A DNA stretch of 20,370 nucleotides from CADCTM01 sp049671305 (GCA_049671305.1 JBATUR010000026.1:1-20370), one strand, 5' to 3'. Numbered from the stretch's first letter, positions 13,059 to 20,370 are shown. Translations and numbers: made by a program. The notes: generated from the sequence alone by a model not told the origin.

Positions 13059-13757
13059 TCAAGACATTGCCGCCAAATCCAGCGCCGCCAAGCGTTTATA
13101 TGCCTCATCTACAAAACCCCTGCCCCGCAAAAAGCCAATATTAGCACCAGGGCAAATAAACTGGAGAGTTGTGGGACTAAAATCCTCAAGGAGTTTTTGG
13201 ACACTTTTGATTTGACGAGGCAGATGAAAAGTTTTAGCTGTCCGCAACGGCATCACTTCTCCTTGAGGGTTTGGCAATAAATGACGCCCAGAAAACAGCA
13301 CACCACCTAATTGTTCATAATAAAAACAAGCCGATCCAGGAGAATGCCCAGGTGTCCAAATTGCTCTACCTAATGGTGTGAGCAGATCATCTTGAAAGCT
13401 AGTAACATCAAGACCTGGTAGTAGATAAGCTTCTTGTTCTTGAATAAAAATTTTACATCCAGTACTTTCTTGAATTTCTCGTGCACGACCAATTGCACCT
13501 CTGTGGGTGATCAAAAGCGATGATACGCCCCCTTTTTCCCGTAAAAACTGCTCATTTGTCTCATTCCAAGCTGGACAATCAATCAAGAAGTTGCCCGCAT
13601 TTTCTACAATAAGATAAGCTGTGCCACCCAAGGTTTCGCGATTGGGAGCAAAAGCAAAAATGTTATCCAAAACAAGGCGTGGTGGTTTGCTTGCAGTAGG
13701 TCGTTGGTGCGACGATGGAGAAGAAATGTTACCTTGTGGCGGAAAATCGGGTTGCAC
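13059..13757 (-). CDS. Metallo-beta-lactamase-fold protein with degenerate metal site
   Basis: The overall MBL pattern is clear: GGTAYLIVENAGNFLIDCPA (about 44-63), LLITHRGAIGRA (82-93), IWTPGHSPGSACFYY (133-147), GGVLFSGRHLLP (151-162) and FICPGANIGFLRG (200-212). The zinc ligands are mostly lost. In the HxHxDH box only His85 remains (then Gly87, Ile89, Gly90); His138 of TPGHSPG is kept; the bridging Asp of SGD is Arg158; the His of the PGH segment is Ala205. A hydrolase reaction is therefore unlikely unless the site is rebuilt. From memory, relatives in other cyanobacteria share the THRG and SGRHLLP forms, so this is a conserved, perhaps non-catalytic, lineage. GTG at 13757 is the only plausible start. 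Confidence 0.82.
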   Translation of the reverse strand: MQPDFPPQGNISSPSSHQRPTASKPPRLVLDNIFAFAPNRETLGGTAYLIVENAGNFLIDCPAWNETNEQFLREKGGVSSLLITHRGAIGRAREIQESTGCKIFIQEQEAYLLPGLDVTSFQDDLLTPLGRAIWTPGHSPGSACFYYEQLGGVLFSGRHLLPNPQGEVMPLRTAKTFHLPRQIKSVQKLLEDFSPTTLQFICPGANIGFLRGRGFVDEAYKRLAALDLAAMS

Positions 13758-13800
13758 AATGCTTGTCTGCCTGTAGTTATTGACGAAAGATCCTGACCAA

Positions 13801-13820
13801 CGCTTTATAAAAATAAAGCG
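13801..13820. promoter_or_regulatory. Palindrome between the divergent MBL and M50 genes
   Basis: CGCTTTAT-AAAA-ATAAAGCG has 8-bp perfect arms, in the 90-base space between the two divergent starts and 27 bases before the M50 ATG. It could be a shared operator or a 5'-leader hairpin. Confidence 0.35.
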
Positions 13821-13847
13821 ACTTTAACCAATTGTTATTTATAAATC

Positions 13848-15338
13848 ATGGAACGCTGGTTGCTCATAATTTTACTAGGTCTGATCACTTACTTCATTGT
13901 CAAGCGCAGTGTTGCTAGCATCACCAAAACCCCCGTGTGGATATTGTGGCTGGTAATGATGACACCGGCTTTGATTTGGACGACTTGGATTATGGTTAAT
14001 GGTTCAAATAAACAAATGCCAACTTTGCTGATGGTTGCTCCATTTGTGCTTTGTCCATTAGTGTATTGGTTTTTGATTCAGTGGGGACGGCGAGATCTTA
14101 GTGAAGCCAAAACCCAGGAAACTTCCAACACGACGGCAAGTGTCTCTACATTAAAAGAGCCTGTGATTAAGGAAGAATCCACCCTCAGACCGATTAGTAA
14201 ACAGGAAGAAACAGACTTAAGAAATTGTTTTCCTTGGTCAGTTTATTATCTGCAAAACGTAGAGTATAGACCACAGGCAGTATTATGTCGTGGAAAACTG
14301 CGGACAAACCCGGAGTCGGCATATAAGACAGTTAGGACAAATATTGAGGCAGAATTTGGCGATCGCTTTTTTGTAGTTTTTCAAGAAAGCCTCAACGGTA
14401 CACCCTTCTTTGCCCTTGTACCAAATCCACAATCCCAACGTCAAGAAAAACCTGTAGCTGAACCGGTAACCAGACCGATTTTAGCCCTGGGGTTATTGAT
14501 AATTACCTTATTTACTACCACAGTTGTTGGTGCCCAGTTTGCGGGAGTTTCTGCCAAACAACTACAAGCTGACTCATCGTTGCTTTTACAAGGGTTACCT
14601 TATGGTGTGGCGTTGATGACAATTTTGAGTATCCATGAACTCGGTCATTACTTAGCAGCAAAACACTATAAAGTGCGGACAACCTTACCGTATTTTTTCC
14701 CATTTCCTGCCTTCTTGGGGACATTTGGAGCATTTATCCAAATGCGATCGCCTGTACCCAATCGTAAAGCCTTGTTTGACGTAGGTATAGCAGGTCCAAT
14801 GGCAGGCTTTATTGTCACCTTACCCTTACTAATTTGGGGATTAGCTCATTCCGACGTTGTACCGCTTTCTGACGCTTCTAGGATATTTAATTTTGAATCG
14901 ATTGATCCTAGATTTTCCTTTTTACTGACAATTCTCAGTAAATTAACATTAGGCAGCGAATTTACCGCCCAAACTGCGATTAAATTACATCCAGTAGCGA
15001 TCGCGGGTTATGTTGGTTTAATCGTCACTGCCCTCAATTTAATTCCAGTTGGTCAACTTGATGGTGGTCATATTGTTCACGCCATGTTTGGTCAAAGAAC
15101 CGGTGCGGCAATAGGTCAAATTGCTCGCTTAATTGTACTAGTTTTGGCTTTACTAGAAAAAGATTTGCTAGTTTGGGCAATAATCTTATTGTTCCTGCCT
15201 GTCGCTGATGAACCCGCTTTGAACGATGTTTCAGAACTTGACAACTGGCGAGATCTTTGGGGTTTTGCAGCTTTAGTAATTTTAGTAAGTATCATCTTAC
15301 CCGCACCAAGTACGATGACAGGGCTATTAAATTTTTGA
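13848..15338 (+). CDS. Site-2-type intramembrane metalloprotease (M50, EGY-like)
   Basis: An integral membrane zinc protease that should cut substrates within or near the membrane. The zinc motif is HELGH at residues 263-267 and the third ligand motif is NLIPVGQLDGGH at 397-408 (Asp405). Residues 1-80 hold two or three membrane segments. Residues 85-200 form a soluble domain (PWSVYYLQNVEYRPQAVLCR, then FGDRFFVVFQESLNGTPFFA) typical of EGY proteins of cyanobacteria and chloroplasts. Several membrane helices follow from about 205. After HELGH the YFFPFPAFLGTFGAFIQMRS stretch is characteristic. The 496-residue length is normal for the family. In plants EGY proteins support thylakoid development; the cyanobacterial substrate is unknown. 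ATG 13848 gives a good N terminus, without a clear ribosome binding site. Confidence 0.93.
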   Translation: MERWLLIILLGLITYFIVKRSVASITKTPVWILWLVMMTPALIWTTWIMVNGSNKQMPTLLMVAPFVLCPLVYWFLIQWGRRDLSEAKTQETSNTTASVSTLKEPVIKEESTLRPISKQEETDLRNCFPWSVYYLQNVEYRPQAVLCRGKLRTNPESAYKTVRTNIEAEFGDRFFVVFQESLNGTPFFALVPNPQSQRQEKPVAEPVTRPILALGLLIITLFTTTVVGAQFAGVSAKQLQADSSLLLQGLPYGVALMTILSIHELGHYLAAKHYKVRTTLPYFFPFPAFLGTFGAFIQMRSPVPNRKALFDVGIAGPMAGFIVTLPLLIWGLAHSDVVPLSDASRIFNFESIDPRFSFLLTILSKLTLGSEFTAQTAIKLHPVAIAGYVGLIVTALNLIPVGQLDGGHIVHAMFGQRTGAAIGQIARLIVLVLALLEKDLLVWAIILLFLPVADEPALNDVSELDNWRDLWGFAALVILVSIILPAPSTMTGLLNF

Positions 15339-15545
15339 GCAGTTGAGGGCTGGCTAGTTAAACTAGGAGACAAGTAAAGAAGTAATCGACTTTTTGGCTC
15401 TCCAAAAGTAGTCCTGACAACAACTAGGAAACCTAGAAGTGATTGACAATACCTCAAAACCCCAAAACTGACGAGGAGCCCTACCACTTAGTTAAGCTAA
15501 TTTCAGGCAAGGCACATACGGCTGACATTTAAAATCAAAACACTC

Positions 15546-15662
15546 ATGAACTCTCCAACGGCTGCACAGTTCCCGAAAATCGTTAATTGGCGTACTATCC
15601 CGCTTAAACACCTTCTCAACAAGCTTGTCCCCCAAACCTCAAGGATAATCGAACTTGTTTGA
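15546..15662 (+). CDS. Possible small ORF (38 codons) in the M50-FHA gap
   Basis: The 330-base gap (15339-15668) has no long gene. It contains ATG 15546 to TGA 15662 encoding MNSPTAAQFPKIVNWRTIPL and 18 more residues. There is no ribosome binding site and I do not recognise it; it ends six bases before the first possible start of the FHA gene. A small CTAGG-AAA-CCTAG palindrome lies at 15424-15436. The rest of the gap shows nothing. Confidence 0.15.
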   Translation: MNSPTAAQFPKIVNWRTIPLKHLLNKLVPQTSRIIELV

Positions 15663-15668
15663 CGTTTT

Positions 15669-16187
15669 ATGACGTACCACCAAGAGCCAAGGATGCCTGA
15701 AATGCCTGATGCAAAAACTTCAAAATCAACACAAAGATCGGCTAATCTGCCAATAATCGGCTTAAATGCCAAACCTCCAGAACTTTCTGAACCTCAAGAA
15801 GTTCATTTACTAATAGTTGAAGATGACGACGGTTATCGTGAAATACCTCTAGGAGGAGAAGTTTACTCGCTGGGCAGAGGCGAAGAATCTGATATTCGAC
15901 TGGTATCTTTATTTGTTTCGCGCCGGCACGCCACATTGGTGCGACAACCGCGAGATGAGGGTCAATATGATTATAAAATTGTCGATGGCAACCTCAAAGG
16001 TCAAGTCAGCGCCAACGGTATTTTAATTAATGGTCAAAAACTGCCAGCCCATATTCTCAAAAATGATGACAAAGTTGAGTTTGGTCCTGGAGTAACAGCT
16101 CAATATCGCCTGAGATACAAGGAAAGAAAAAGCGGTCCCCTTGACCCTTATGATATTACCTTGATTGATCCGAGCCGGCTTGATTAA
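15669..16187 (+). CDS. FHA-domain protein
   Basis: FHA domains bind phosphothreonine peptides, often downstream of Ser/Thr kinases. Residues 45-150 form the domain: VYSLGRGEESDIRLVSLFVS with Gly69-Arg70, SRRH at 84-87, and NGILINGQKL with Asn116-Gly117 (the conserved contact positions), then LKNDDKVEFGPGVTAQYRLR. Flanking parts are short and polar; there is no membrane segment or second domain. The start is uncertain: ATG 15669 has no Shine-Dalgarno, while ATG 15693 (after AAGAG) or 15702 (after AAGG) look better and would give 164 or 161 residues. It precedes trmFO by 70 bases with no obvious functional link. No kinase is in the window. Confidence 0.88.
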   Translation: MTYHQEPRMPEMPDAKTSKSTQRSANLPIIGLNAKPPELSEPQEVHLLIVEDDDGYREIPLGGEVYSLGRGEESDIRLVSLFVSRRHATLVRQPRDEGQYDYKIVDGNLKGQVSANGILINGQKLPAHILKNDDKVEFGPGVTAQYRLRYKERKSGPLDPYDITLIDPSRLD

Positions 16188-16257
16188 GTAGATTGACGCA
16201 ACTCCTGATTTATCGTTAGGCTTATGGACGAGAAGTCTGAGCTTTTTTGTCTCCATA

Positions 16258-17613
16258 ATGGAAAAACAGGTAATTCAGGTAATTGGTGGTGGACTCGCAG
16301 GAACCGAAGCGGCTTGGCAAATTGCTCAAGCAGGTGTGCCTGTAGTGTTGCATGAAATGCGTCCTGTGCGAAAAAGCCCAGCTCATCACACTGGGGAACT
16401 GGCAGAATTAGTATGTAGTAACTCGTTTGGTGCACAGGCGAGCGATCGCGCTTCTGGTTTACTACACGAGGAATTACGACGCCTTGGCTCAATTATTATC
16501 CAAAAAGCCGACCAACACGCTGTGCCAGCAGGCGGCGCCCTAGCGGTAGATAGGGGTGTATTTAGCCACGAATTAACCGAAACCCTTGCTAATCACCCAC
16601 TCATTGAACTACGGCGCGACGAAGTGCACAAAATTCCTGCTGACGGTGTAGTTGTTCTTACCACAGGACCATTGACAAGTCCAGCCTTAACCGAAGACTT
16701 GCAACGCTTCACCGGCATGGAATATATGAGCTTTTTTGATGCCGCAAGTCCAATTGTGGTGGGCGAATCAATTAATCAAGATATCGCTTTTATGGCATCG
16801 CGCTACGATAAGGGCGAAGCTGCTTACCTAAATTGTCCGATGAATCGGGAGCAATATCTTCAGTTTTATAGTGAACTTTGTGCCGCCGAAAAAGCCGAAT
16901 TAAAAGACTTTGAACAAGAAACAGCGAAATTTTTTGAAGGTTGCTTGCCAATTGAAGAAATGGCACGGCGTGGTGAAGATACAATGCGCTATGGACCATT
17001 AAAACCCGTGGGACTTTTTGACTTGCGTCAAGGAGATTTCCGCGCCCCAGAAAATCAAGGCAAACGCCCTTATGCCGTAGTACAACTGCGCCAAGAAGAT
17101 AAGGCGGGGCAGTTGTGGAATATGGTGGGATTTCAAACAAATTTGCGCTGGGGCGAACAAAAACGGGTGTTTAGGTTGATTCCGGGCTTGGAGAATGCCG
17201 AGTTTGTACGCATGGGCGTGATGCACCGCAATACGTTTTTGAATGCGCCGGAGTTATTAGAAGCGACATTGCAATTTAAGAAACGCCCAACCTTGCTGGC
17301 AGCAGGGCAGTTGGTAGGTACAGAAGGTTACACGGCAGCGACGGCGGGAGGCTGGCTGGCGGGGACAAATGCCGCGAGGTTAGTTTTGGGGTTGGAGCCG
17401 ATTATTGTGCCGCAGGCGACGATGATGGGGGCGCTGTTTGAATTTATTAGTTCGGCATCTCCGAAGCATTTTCAACCGATGCCGCCGAACTTTGGAATTT
17501 TGCCAGCCTTGCCGAAGCGAATTAAGAGTAAGCAAGAGCGATATGGGGTATATCGCGATCGCGCTTTTGCTGATTTGGAAAGTTGGACTACTGGACTAAG
17601 GGCGGTAGCTTAA
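16258..17613 (+). CDS. trmFO: TrmFO: folate/FAD-dependent tRNA (uracil-54-C5) methyltransferase
   Basis: It makes ribothymidine at position 54 of tRNA using methylenetetrahydrofolate as carbon donor and FADH2. Sequence marks: the FAD-binding VIGGGLAGTEAAWQIAQAG (residues 8-26), HEMRPVRKSPAHHTGELAEL, catalytic-region Cys53 in LVCSNSFGA (same position as in the studied Bacillus enzyme), LNCPMNREQY with a second conserved Cys, MRYGPLKPVGLFD, and AGQLVGTEGYTAATAGGWLA near the C terminus. The 451-residue length is typical. ATG 16258 starts right at the FAD motif; no strong ribosome binding site is seen. A weak terminator follows. Confidence 0.96.
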   Translation: MEKQVIQVIGGGLAGTEAAWQIAQAGVPVVLHEMRPVRKSPAHHTGELAELVCSNSFGAQASDRASGLLHEELRRLGSIIIQKADQHAVPAGGALAVDRGVFSHELTETLANHPLIELRRDEVHKIPADGVVVLTTGPLTSPALTEDLQRFTGMEYMSFFDAASPIVVGESINQDIAFMASRYDKGEAAYLNCPMNREQYLQFYSELCAAEKAELKDFEQETAKFFEGCLPIEEMARRGEDTMRYGPLKPVGLFDLRQGDFRAPENQGKRPYAVVQLRQEDKAGQLWNMVGFQTNLRWGEQKRVFRLIPGLENAEFVRMGVMHRNTFLNAPELLEATLQFKKRPTLLAAGQLVGTEGYTAATAGGWLAGTNAARLVLGLEPIIVPQATMMGALFEFISSASPKHFQPMPPNFGILPALPKRIKSKQERYGVYRDRAFADLESWTTGLRAVA

Positions 17614-17616
17614 AGC

Positions 17617-17633
17617 ACGATAATATCGTTTTT
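17617..17633 (+). terminator. Short hairpin with T-run after trmFO
   Basis: ACGAT-AAT-ATCGT followed by TTTT lies 4 bases after the trmFO stop. The stem is short, so termination would be partial. Confidence 0.45.
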
Positions 17634-17639
17634 CTGCAC

Positions 17640-17645
17640 TATAAT
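17640..17645 (+). promoter_or_regulatory. TATAAT -10-like box before the DUF2887 gene
   Basis: A perfect TATAAT lies 13 bases upstream of the GTG start at 17659, inside a GCAC-N8-GTGC inverted repeat (17636-17651). No good -35 is seen. If used, the leader would be only a few bases, with no room for a Shine-Dalgarno. Confidence 0.3.
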
Positions 17646-17658
17646 TTGTGCCGCAAGA

Positions 17659-18456
17659 GTGAAAACTGACAGCATATTTTATCAACTTTTTCAAACTAGC
17701 CCCAACATCTTTTTTGAACTCATCGGTCAGTCTAATGTGGAAGTTAGTGCTTATGAGTTCAAGTCGGTGGAAATCAAACAAACTGCTTTTCGGATTGATG
17801 GGGTATTTCTACCAACTGTAGATTTGCCTGAACCGTTGATCTATTTTGCAGAAGTTCAATTTCAACCAGATACTAACTTTTACTATCGATTTATTACAGA
17901 GATTTTTTTGTTTTTAGGACAAAATAAGCCGAAAAAAGATTGGCGTGCTGTTGCCGTATTTCCCCAACGCAGTATTGATTCAGAATTACCGATTGAGTAT
18001 CAAAGTTTATTGTCAAAACATATACAACAGGTTTACTTAAATGAATTAGATACCACACAACAATCAGTTGAGCTGGGTTTGATACAGCTCATCATTGAAC
18101 CAGAGGCAACCGCAGGCGAGAAAGTTAGACAATTAATTGAGCAGGCAAAGCTTGAACTAGAAAATGAACTAATCCGAGAAGAAATTGTAAAATTGATTAA
18201 GACAATCATGTTTTACAAATTTCCTAATTTAAGCCGCCAGGAGCTAGAAGCGATGTTTGGAGTAGGTGAATTTAAACAGACGAAGGTTTATCAAGAAGCT
18301 AAGGAGGAAGGTCGAGAGGAAGGCAGACAAGAAGGTAAATTAGAGGCGAAACTAGAATCTATACCTCGTTTACTTGCTATGGGTTTAAGTGTGGAACAAG
18401 TGGCACAGGCATTAGGTTTAGCTGTTGAAGTAGTGCAGCAACAAATTCAAGGGTAA
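17659..18456 (+). CDS. DUF2887/Rpn-like protein (PD-(D/E)xK nuclease fold)
   Basis: A common cyanobacterial family related to recombination-promoting nucleases and putative transposases. N-terminal residues 1-85 carry the hallmark FYQLFQTSPNIFFELIG, FRIDGVFLP with Asp48, and FAEVQFQPDTNFYYRFITEI with Glu65 and Gln67, which fits a degenerate PD-(D/E)xK site. The C terminus has a charged region (EEGREEGRQEGKLEAKLESI, from about residue 213) and a helix-turn-helix-like AMGLSVEQVAQALGL. The 265-residue frame is intact. The start is GTG, chosen because MKTDSIFYQLF is the family's usual beginning. DNA cleavage is inferred from family only. It is convergent with the gene at 18568. Confidence 0.9.
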   Translation: MKTDSIFYQLFQTSPNIFFELIGQSNVEVSAYEFKSVEIKQTAFRIDGVFLPTVDLPEPLIYFAEVQFQPDTNFYYRFITEIFLFLGQNKPKKDWRAVAVFPQRSIDSELPIEYQSLLSKHIQQVYLNELDTTQQSVELGLIQLIIEPEATAGEKVRQLIEQAKLELENELIREEIVKLIKTIMFYKFPNLSRQELEAMFGVGEFKQTKVYQEAKEEGREEGRQEGKLEAKLESIPRLLAMGLSVEQVAQALGLAVEVVQQQIQG

Positions 18457-18486
18457 TCTGCTCATTGACAAACTTCAAGAACTAAG

Positions 18487-18528
18487 GGTATCTGCGACTT
18501 CAATAGAGCCATCAAAGCTGCAGATACC
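18487..18528. terminator. Inverted repeat between convergent genes
   Basis: GGTATCTGC (18487-18495) and GCAGATACC (18520-18528) form 9-bp perfect arms with a 24-base loop, in the 111-base gap between two convergent stops. No T-run follows, so termination is a guess from position. Confidence 0.4.
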
Positions 18529-18567
18529 TCAACTATTTGCAGCATAGAGTAGTTTTAAGCAATGCAG

Positions 18568-19755
18568 TTAGTTGATATTGCCAACTAACTGTGTGGGAAA
18601 GAAAAAGCTGTTACGACCTCTAACTTGAAAACGTTCTTGTTGAGCAGCAGGCAAATGTAAGCAGTGTTCAGCTTCTAATTGAAAGCGATCGCGTTGATTC
18701 AAAAAAGCTTGCTGCAAGCCATCTGTATAAGGCTTTAACAAAAGCTGTTGCTCTGGTGAGATGCGGGCAAAAATTTCTTCAACTAAGATTTCATTCCAGA
18801 ATTCTGTCATTTTCCATTCCACTCTTAGCCCTGTCATTACCATCACACAAAACTCCACTAATTCCTGTTCTATCGGCGCCATGCTTCCTTCTAAAAGGCA
18901 TAACCAGAGATATGCTTGAAACATTTGTAAATCACGCAAACAAGAGTGAGTAATTCCTGCGTTTTCGAGTCCTCCACGACGGCTACGAAGATCTGGGAGT
19001 AATTCCACTAGTCGGCTGTACACCACTGTGGCTATCTCCAAAGCTTGCGGTAACATTTGCTCAACCAGCAAAAAAACTGGACTGCTAAGACGATGAGAGG
19101 CAGCAGCGGCACAGACTCGCTGCCAAGGCAATGCTACTTGTTCTTCAACAAAGTCGAAGTATGGTTTCATCAAAACTTGCTCATACACAGTTAGCTTACT
19201 GGGTATCAATTGATTATTGAAGTTGAACAACGTAGTAATAAAACCCTTAATCCGCCAATCGTTTGAGTTAATATGTTGCTTTTGAAAGTCTAGCAATAAA
19301 GGTTCAAGTTCTGTTGCCAGGTCTTCGATAAGAGGAAGTCCCCAAGTCGAGAGATCACAACTTAAAAAATCGATTTCTGATGCTGACATTTCTGAGAGAG
19401 AGGTAGATGTAGGCGATCGCTTTTGATAAATTTCGATCAGCTTTTTATAAATTAGTAAGGCGTCCTGAGATAAATGATCTGCCTTACTTAATTTCACAAT
19501 TTCTGGAATATAAGTGTAAAGGTCATTAGTTTGTATCCCTGCCATTTGGCTACGGATTTCTAACAAAAATCCCTCTAATTTAGTCGCTGTTATTGCTCGA
19601 CCTTTTGATGAGGCAGCACTCGCTAAAGATGCACAAGCGCCAGAGTGGTCTGCAAGTGAAATAAGGGGTGACAAATCTGTCTGATAGCGTTGCGCCCAAA
19701 TCTTAAGCAAGCGTTCAACAGTGGGAGTAAATGAGAGGATTGTAGGTTTTAGCAC
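18568..19755 (-). CDS. Conserved-looking protein of unknown function (395 residues)
   Basis: I do not recognise a domain. The protein is soluble and mostly helical, with no signal peptide and no membrane segment. Features: SPLISLADHSGACASLASAA (about 29-48), a Ser/Thr-rich stretch PTSTSLSEMSASEIDFL (about 115-131), then long helical parts rich in Leu and Glu (FDFVEEQVALPWQRVCAAAA, ARISPEQQLLLKPYTDGLQQ) and an end rich in aromatic residues, RGRNSFFFPTQLVGNIN. Helical-repeat scaffold proteins look like this, but that is only an impression. GTG at 19755 is the start in the longest frame. It is divergent from the right-hand intergenic region and stands alone. Codon use and HIP1-like GCGATCGC content match the neighbours, so it is probably native. 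Confidence 0.7.
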   Translation of the reverse strand: MLKPTILSFTPTVERLLKIWAQRYQTDLSPLISLADHSGACASLASAASSKGRAITATKLEGFLLEIRSQMAGIQTNDLYTYIPEIVKLSKADHLSQDALLIYKKLIEIYQKRSPTSTSLSEMSASEIDFLSCDLSTWGLPLIEDLATELEPLLLDFQKQHINSNDWRIKGFITTLFNFNNQLIPSKLTVYEQVLMKPYFDFVEEQVALPWQRVCAAAASHRLSSPVFLLVEQMLPQALEIATVVYSRLVELLPDLRSRRGGLENAGITHSCLRDLQMFQAYLWLCLLEGSMAPIEQELVEFCVMVMTGLRVEWKMTEFWNEILVEEIFARISPEQQLLLKPYTDGLQQAFLNQRDRFQLEAEHCLHLPAAQQERFQVRGRNSFFFPTQLVGNIN

Positions 19756-19925
19756 GACTTAAATAAGGTTCAATTAGGGTGAGGAAAGATGTTGTGTCAA
19801 TACGCTTGGTTATGTAACACCCTGATTTAGAAATGTCCTGAATTTTGATGCAATTTGTTACTCAAAGTATTGGATTTTACCAATGCGCTCGAAGTCCAAA
19901 TTAAGACAACTTGAGGAGAGCAACC

Positions 19926-20036
19926 GTGTTTTTTCAATTTGCTTTGATTAATCTTATTAAAGTTGTTTCCGGATTTGGAATCTACCGTAATTATACGGTA
20001 GTTTTCTCTATGTGGCACTACGGAATATTTCTATAA
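19926..20036 (+). CDS. Possible small hydrophobic protein (36 residues)
   Basis: GTG at 19926 follows GAGGAG (19913-19918) at seven bases, one of the best Shine-Dalgarno sites in the window. The frame runs to TAA at 20034-20036 and begins MFFQFALINLIKVVSGFGIY, a single hydrophobic segment. I do not recognise it; it is not a known photosystem small subunit. A stem-loop at 19982-20001 lies inside the frame, which argues against one or the other being functional. Confidence 0.3.
   Translation: MFFQFALINLIKVVSGFGIYRNYTVVFSMWHYGIFL
19982..20001. terminator. Stem-loop with short T-run
   Basis: CTACCGTA-ATTA-TACGGTAG, 8-bp perfect arms, followed on the plus strand by TTTTCTCT. It could end a short transcript from the gap upstream, or be a regulatory hairpin. 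Confidence 0.4.
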
Positions 20037-20111
20037 AGAAGCGGCTTTGATTTTTAGATATTATCTAGGTTGAGTTGTGTGATAGTAAAAACCTAGAACC
20101 GACGAAAAAGA

Positions 20112-20155
20112 AAAATTTAGATTGATTTTAGTACTTCAAATCCAATCTAAATTTT
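20112..20155 (-). terminator. Long stem-loop, terminator-like on the minus strand
   Basis: AAAATTTAGATTG (20112-20124) and CAATCTAAATTTT (20143-20155) are 13-bp perfect arms; the loop can add four more pairs (ATTT/AAAT). On the minus strand the stem runs into TTTTTCTTTTTC, a good intrinsic terminator shape for a gene coming from the right edge. Confidence 0.55.
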
Positions 20156-20174
20156 AAGAAATTTCGTAATAATA

Positions 20175-20199
20175 CGCCAGTTGAATAATACAACTGGCG
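20175..20199. repeat. Stem-loop, 9-bp arms
   Basis: CGCCAGTTG-AATAATA-CAACTGGCG is a perfect hairpin without a T-run on either strand. It is one of four inverted repeats within 261 bases. A smaller one, TAGGTA-N6-TACCTA, lies at 20225-20242. Confidence 0.5.
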
Positions 20200-20311
20200 C
20201 ACAATAGGTTAATTAAGTCTCAGGTAGGTATCTGATTACCTATTGAAGGCAAAAAGACTAGTTTGGAGAATCTTTAGAGGTAAAAAAGTATTGCTTAATA
20301 GTTCTACTCCA

Positions 20312-20368
20312 CTACGCTGATTCGGCTTTTTGGAAAATAAAAACTTCTGGGTCCACGGCTATTAAAAC
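20312..20368 (-). CDS. Possible C-terminal end of a gene entering from the right
   Basis: On the minus strand an open frame reads VLIAVDPEVFIFQKAESA and stops at TAG (20312-20314). The position upstream of a minus-strand terminator-like stem-loop fits. A second minus frame is also open here, so the evidence is slight. Confidence 0.15.
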   Translation of the reverse strand, partial: VLIAVDPEVFIFQKAESA

Positions 20369-20370
20369 GC

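Noticed and set aside
19827..20018. 63-codon minus-strand frame in the right-hand gap
   Set aside because: No ribosome site and no familiar motif; it overlaps a stem-loop and opposes the better-supported small frame.

Overview
The window comes from a filamentous, probably heterocyst-forming (Nostocales-type) cyanobacterium. Evidence: many HIP1 octamers (GCGATCGC, for example at 3781, 3983, 4921, 5463, 9722 and 16442), cyanobacterial gene families (EGY-type M50 protease, TrmFO, paralogous DnaK with its own DnaJ, Uma2 and DUF2887 proteins, WD40 proteins), a tandem heptamer repeat, and several dispersed palindromes of the kind that litter Nostoc-like genomes. The composition is moderately AT-rich. 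No rRNA, tRNA or CRISPR array was seen.

Layout. 1-585: the 5' part of pdhB (pyruvate dehydrogenase E1 beta) on the minus strand. 586-950: a gap with a nested inverted repeat. 951-1952: a six-blade WD40 protein with signs of recent internal rearrangement. 1951-2978: a VapBC-type toxin-antitoxin pair between two 122-bp direct repeats (about 97% identical), with a WD40 gene relic before the second repeat. 3036-6252: a dnaK-dnaJ pair joined by a heptamer repeat; DnaK has an Arg-Asp-Pro-Tyr repeat tail. 6214-6364: a 74-bp tandem duplication of the dnaJ 3' end plus a palindrome. 6372-7169: a Uma2/DUF820 protein, convergent with dnaJ.

7170-8816 is a gene graveyard: dispersed repeats, an unidentified coding tail, a broken IS630 transposase, the 5' end of a probable P-loop ATPase gene, the 5' end of a DUF5009-like acyltransferase gene, and a second, decayed copy of the dnaJ-end/palindrome/Uma2 junction. 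9023-10879 is acetolactate synthase (large subunit) with a C-terminal zinc ribbon and an NtcA-like site upstream. Next come a small secreted protein (minus), aspartase-type lyase (plus), a metallo-beta-lactamase-fold protein lacking most metal ligands (minus), an M50 site-2 protease (plus), an FHA protein, TrmFO, a DUF2887/Rpn-like nuclease-fold protein, and a 395-residue protein of unknown function (minus). The final 615 bases contain no long gene but four inverted repeats and one possible 36-codon ORF.

How the genes fit together. Most are independent housekeeping or stress functions: carbon and branched-chain amino-acid metabolism (PdhB, IlvB, AspA), protein folding (DnaK/DnaJ), membrane proteolysis (M50) and tRNA modification (TrmFO). 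The only clear functional pairs are vapB-vapC (overlapping) and dnaK-dnaJ. The most unusual part is 1.9-9.0 kb, where segmental duplications, a 29-bp palindrome family in convergent gene gaps, and short-repeat deletions record repeated local rearrangement. I saw no clearly new multi-gene system. The best candidates for new biology are the repeat-flanked toxin-antitoxin cassette, the palindrome family, the degenerate MBL protein and the stem-loop-rich right end.
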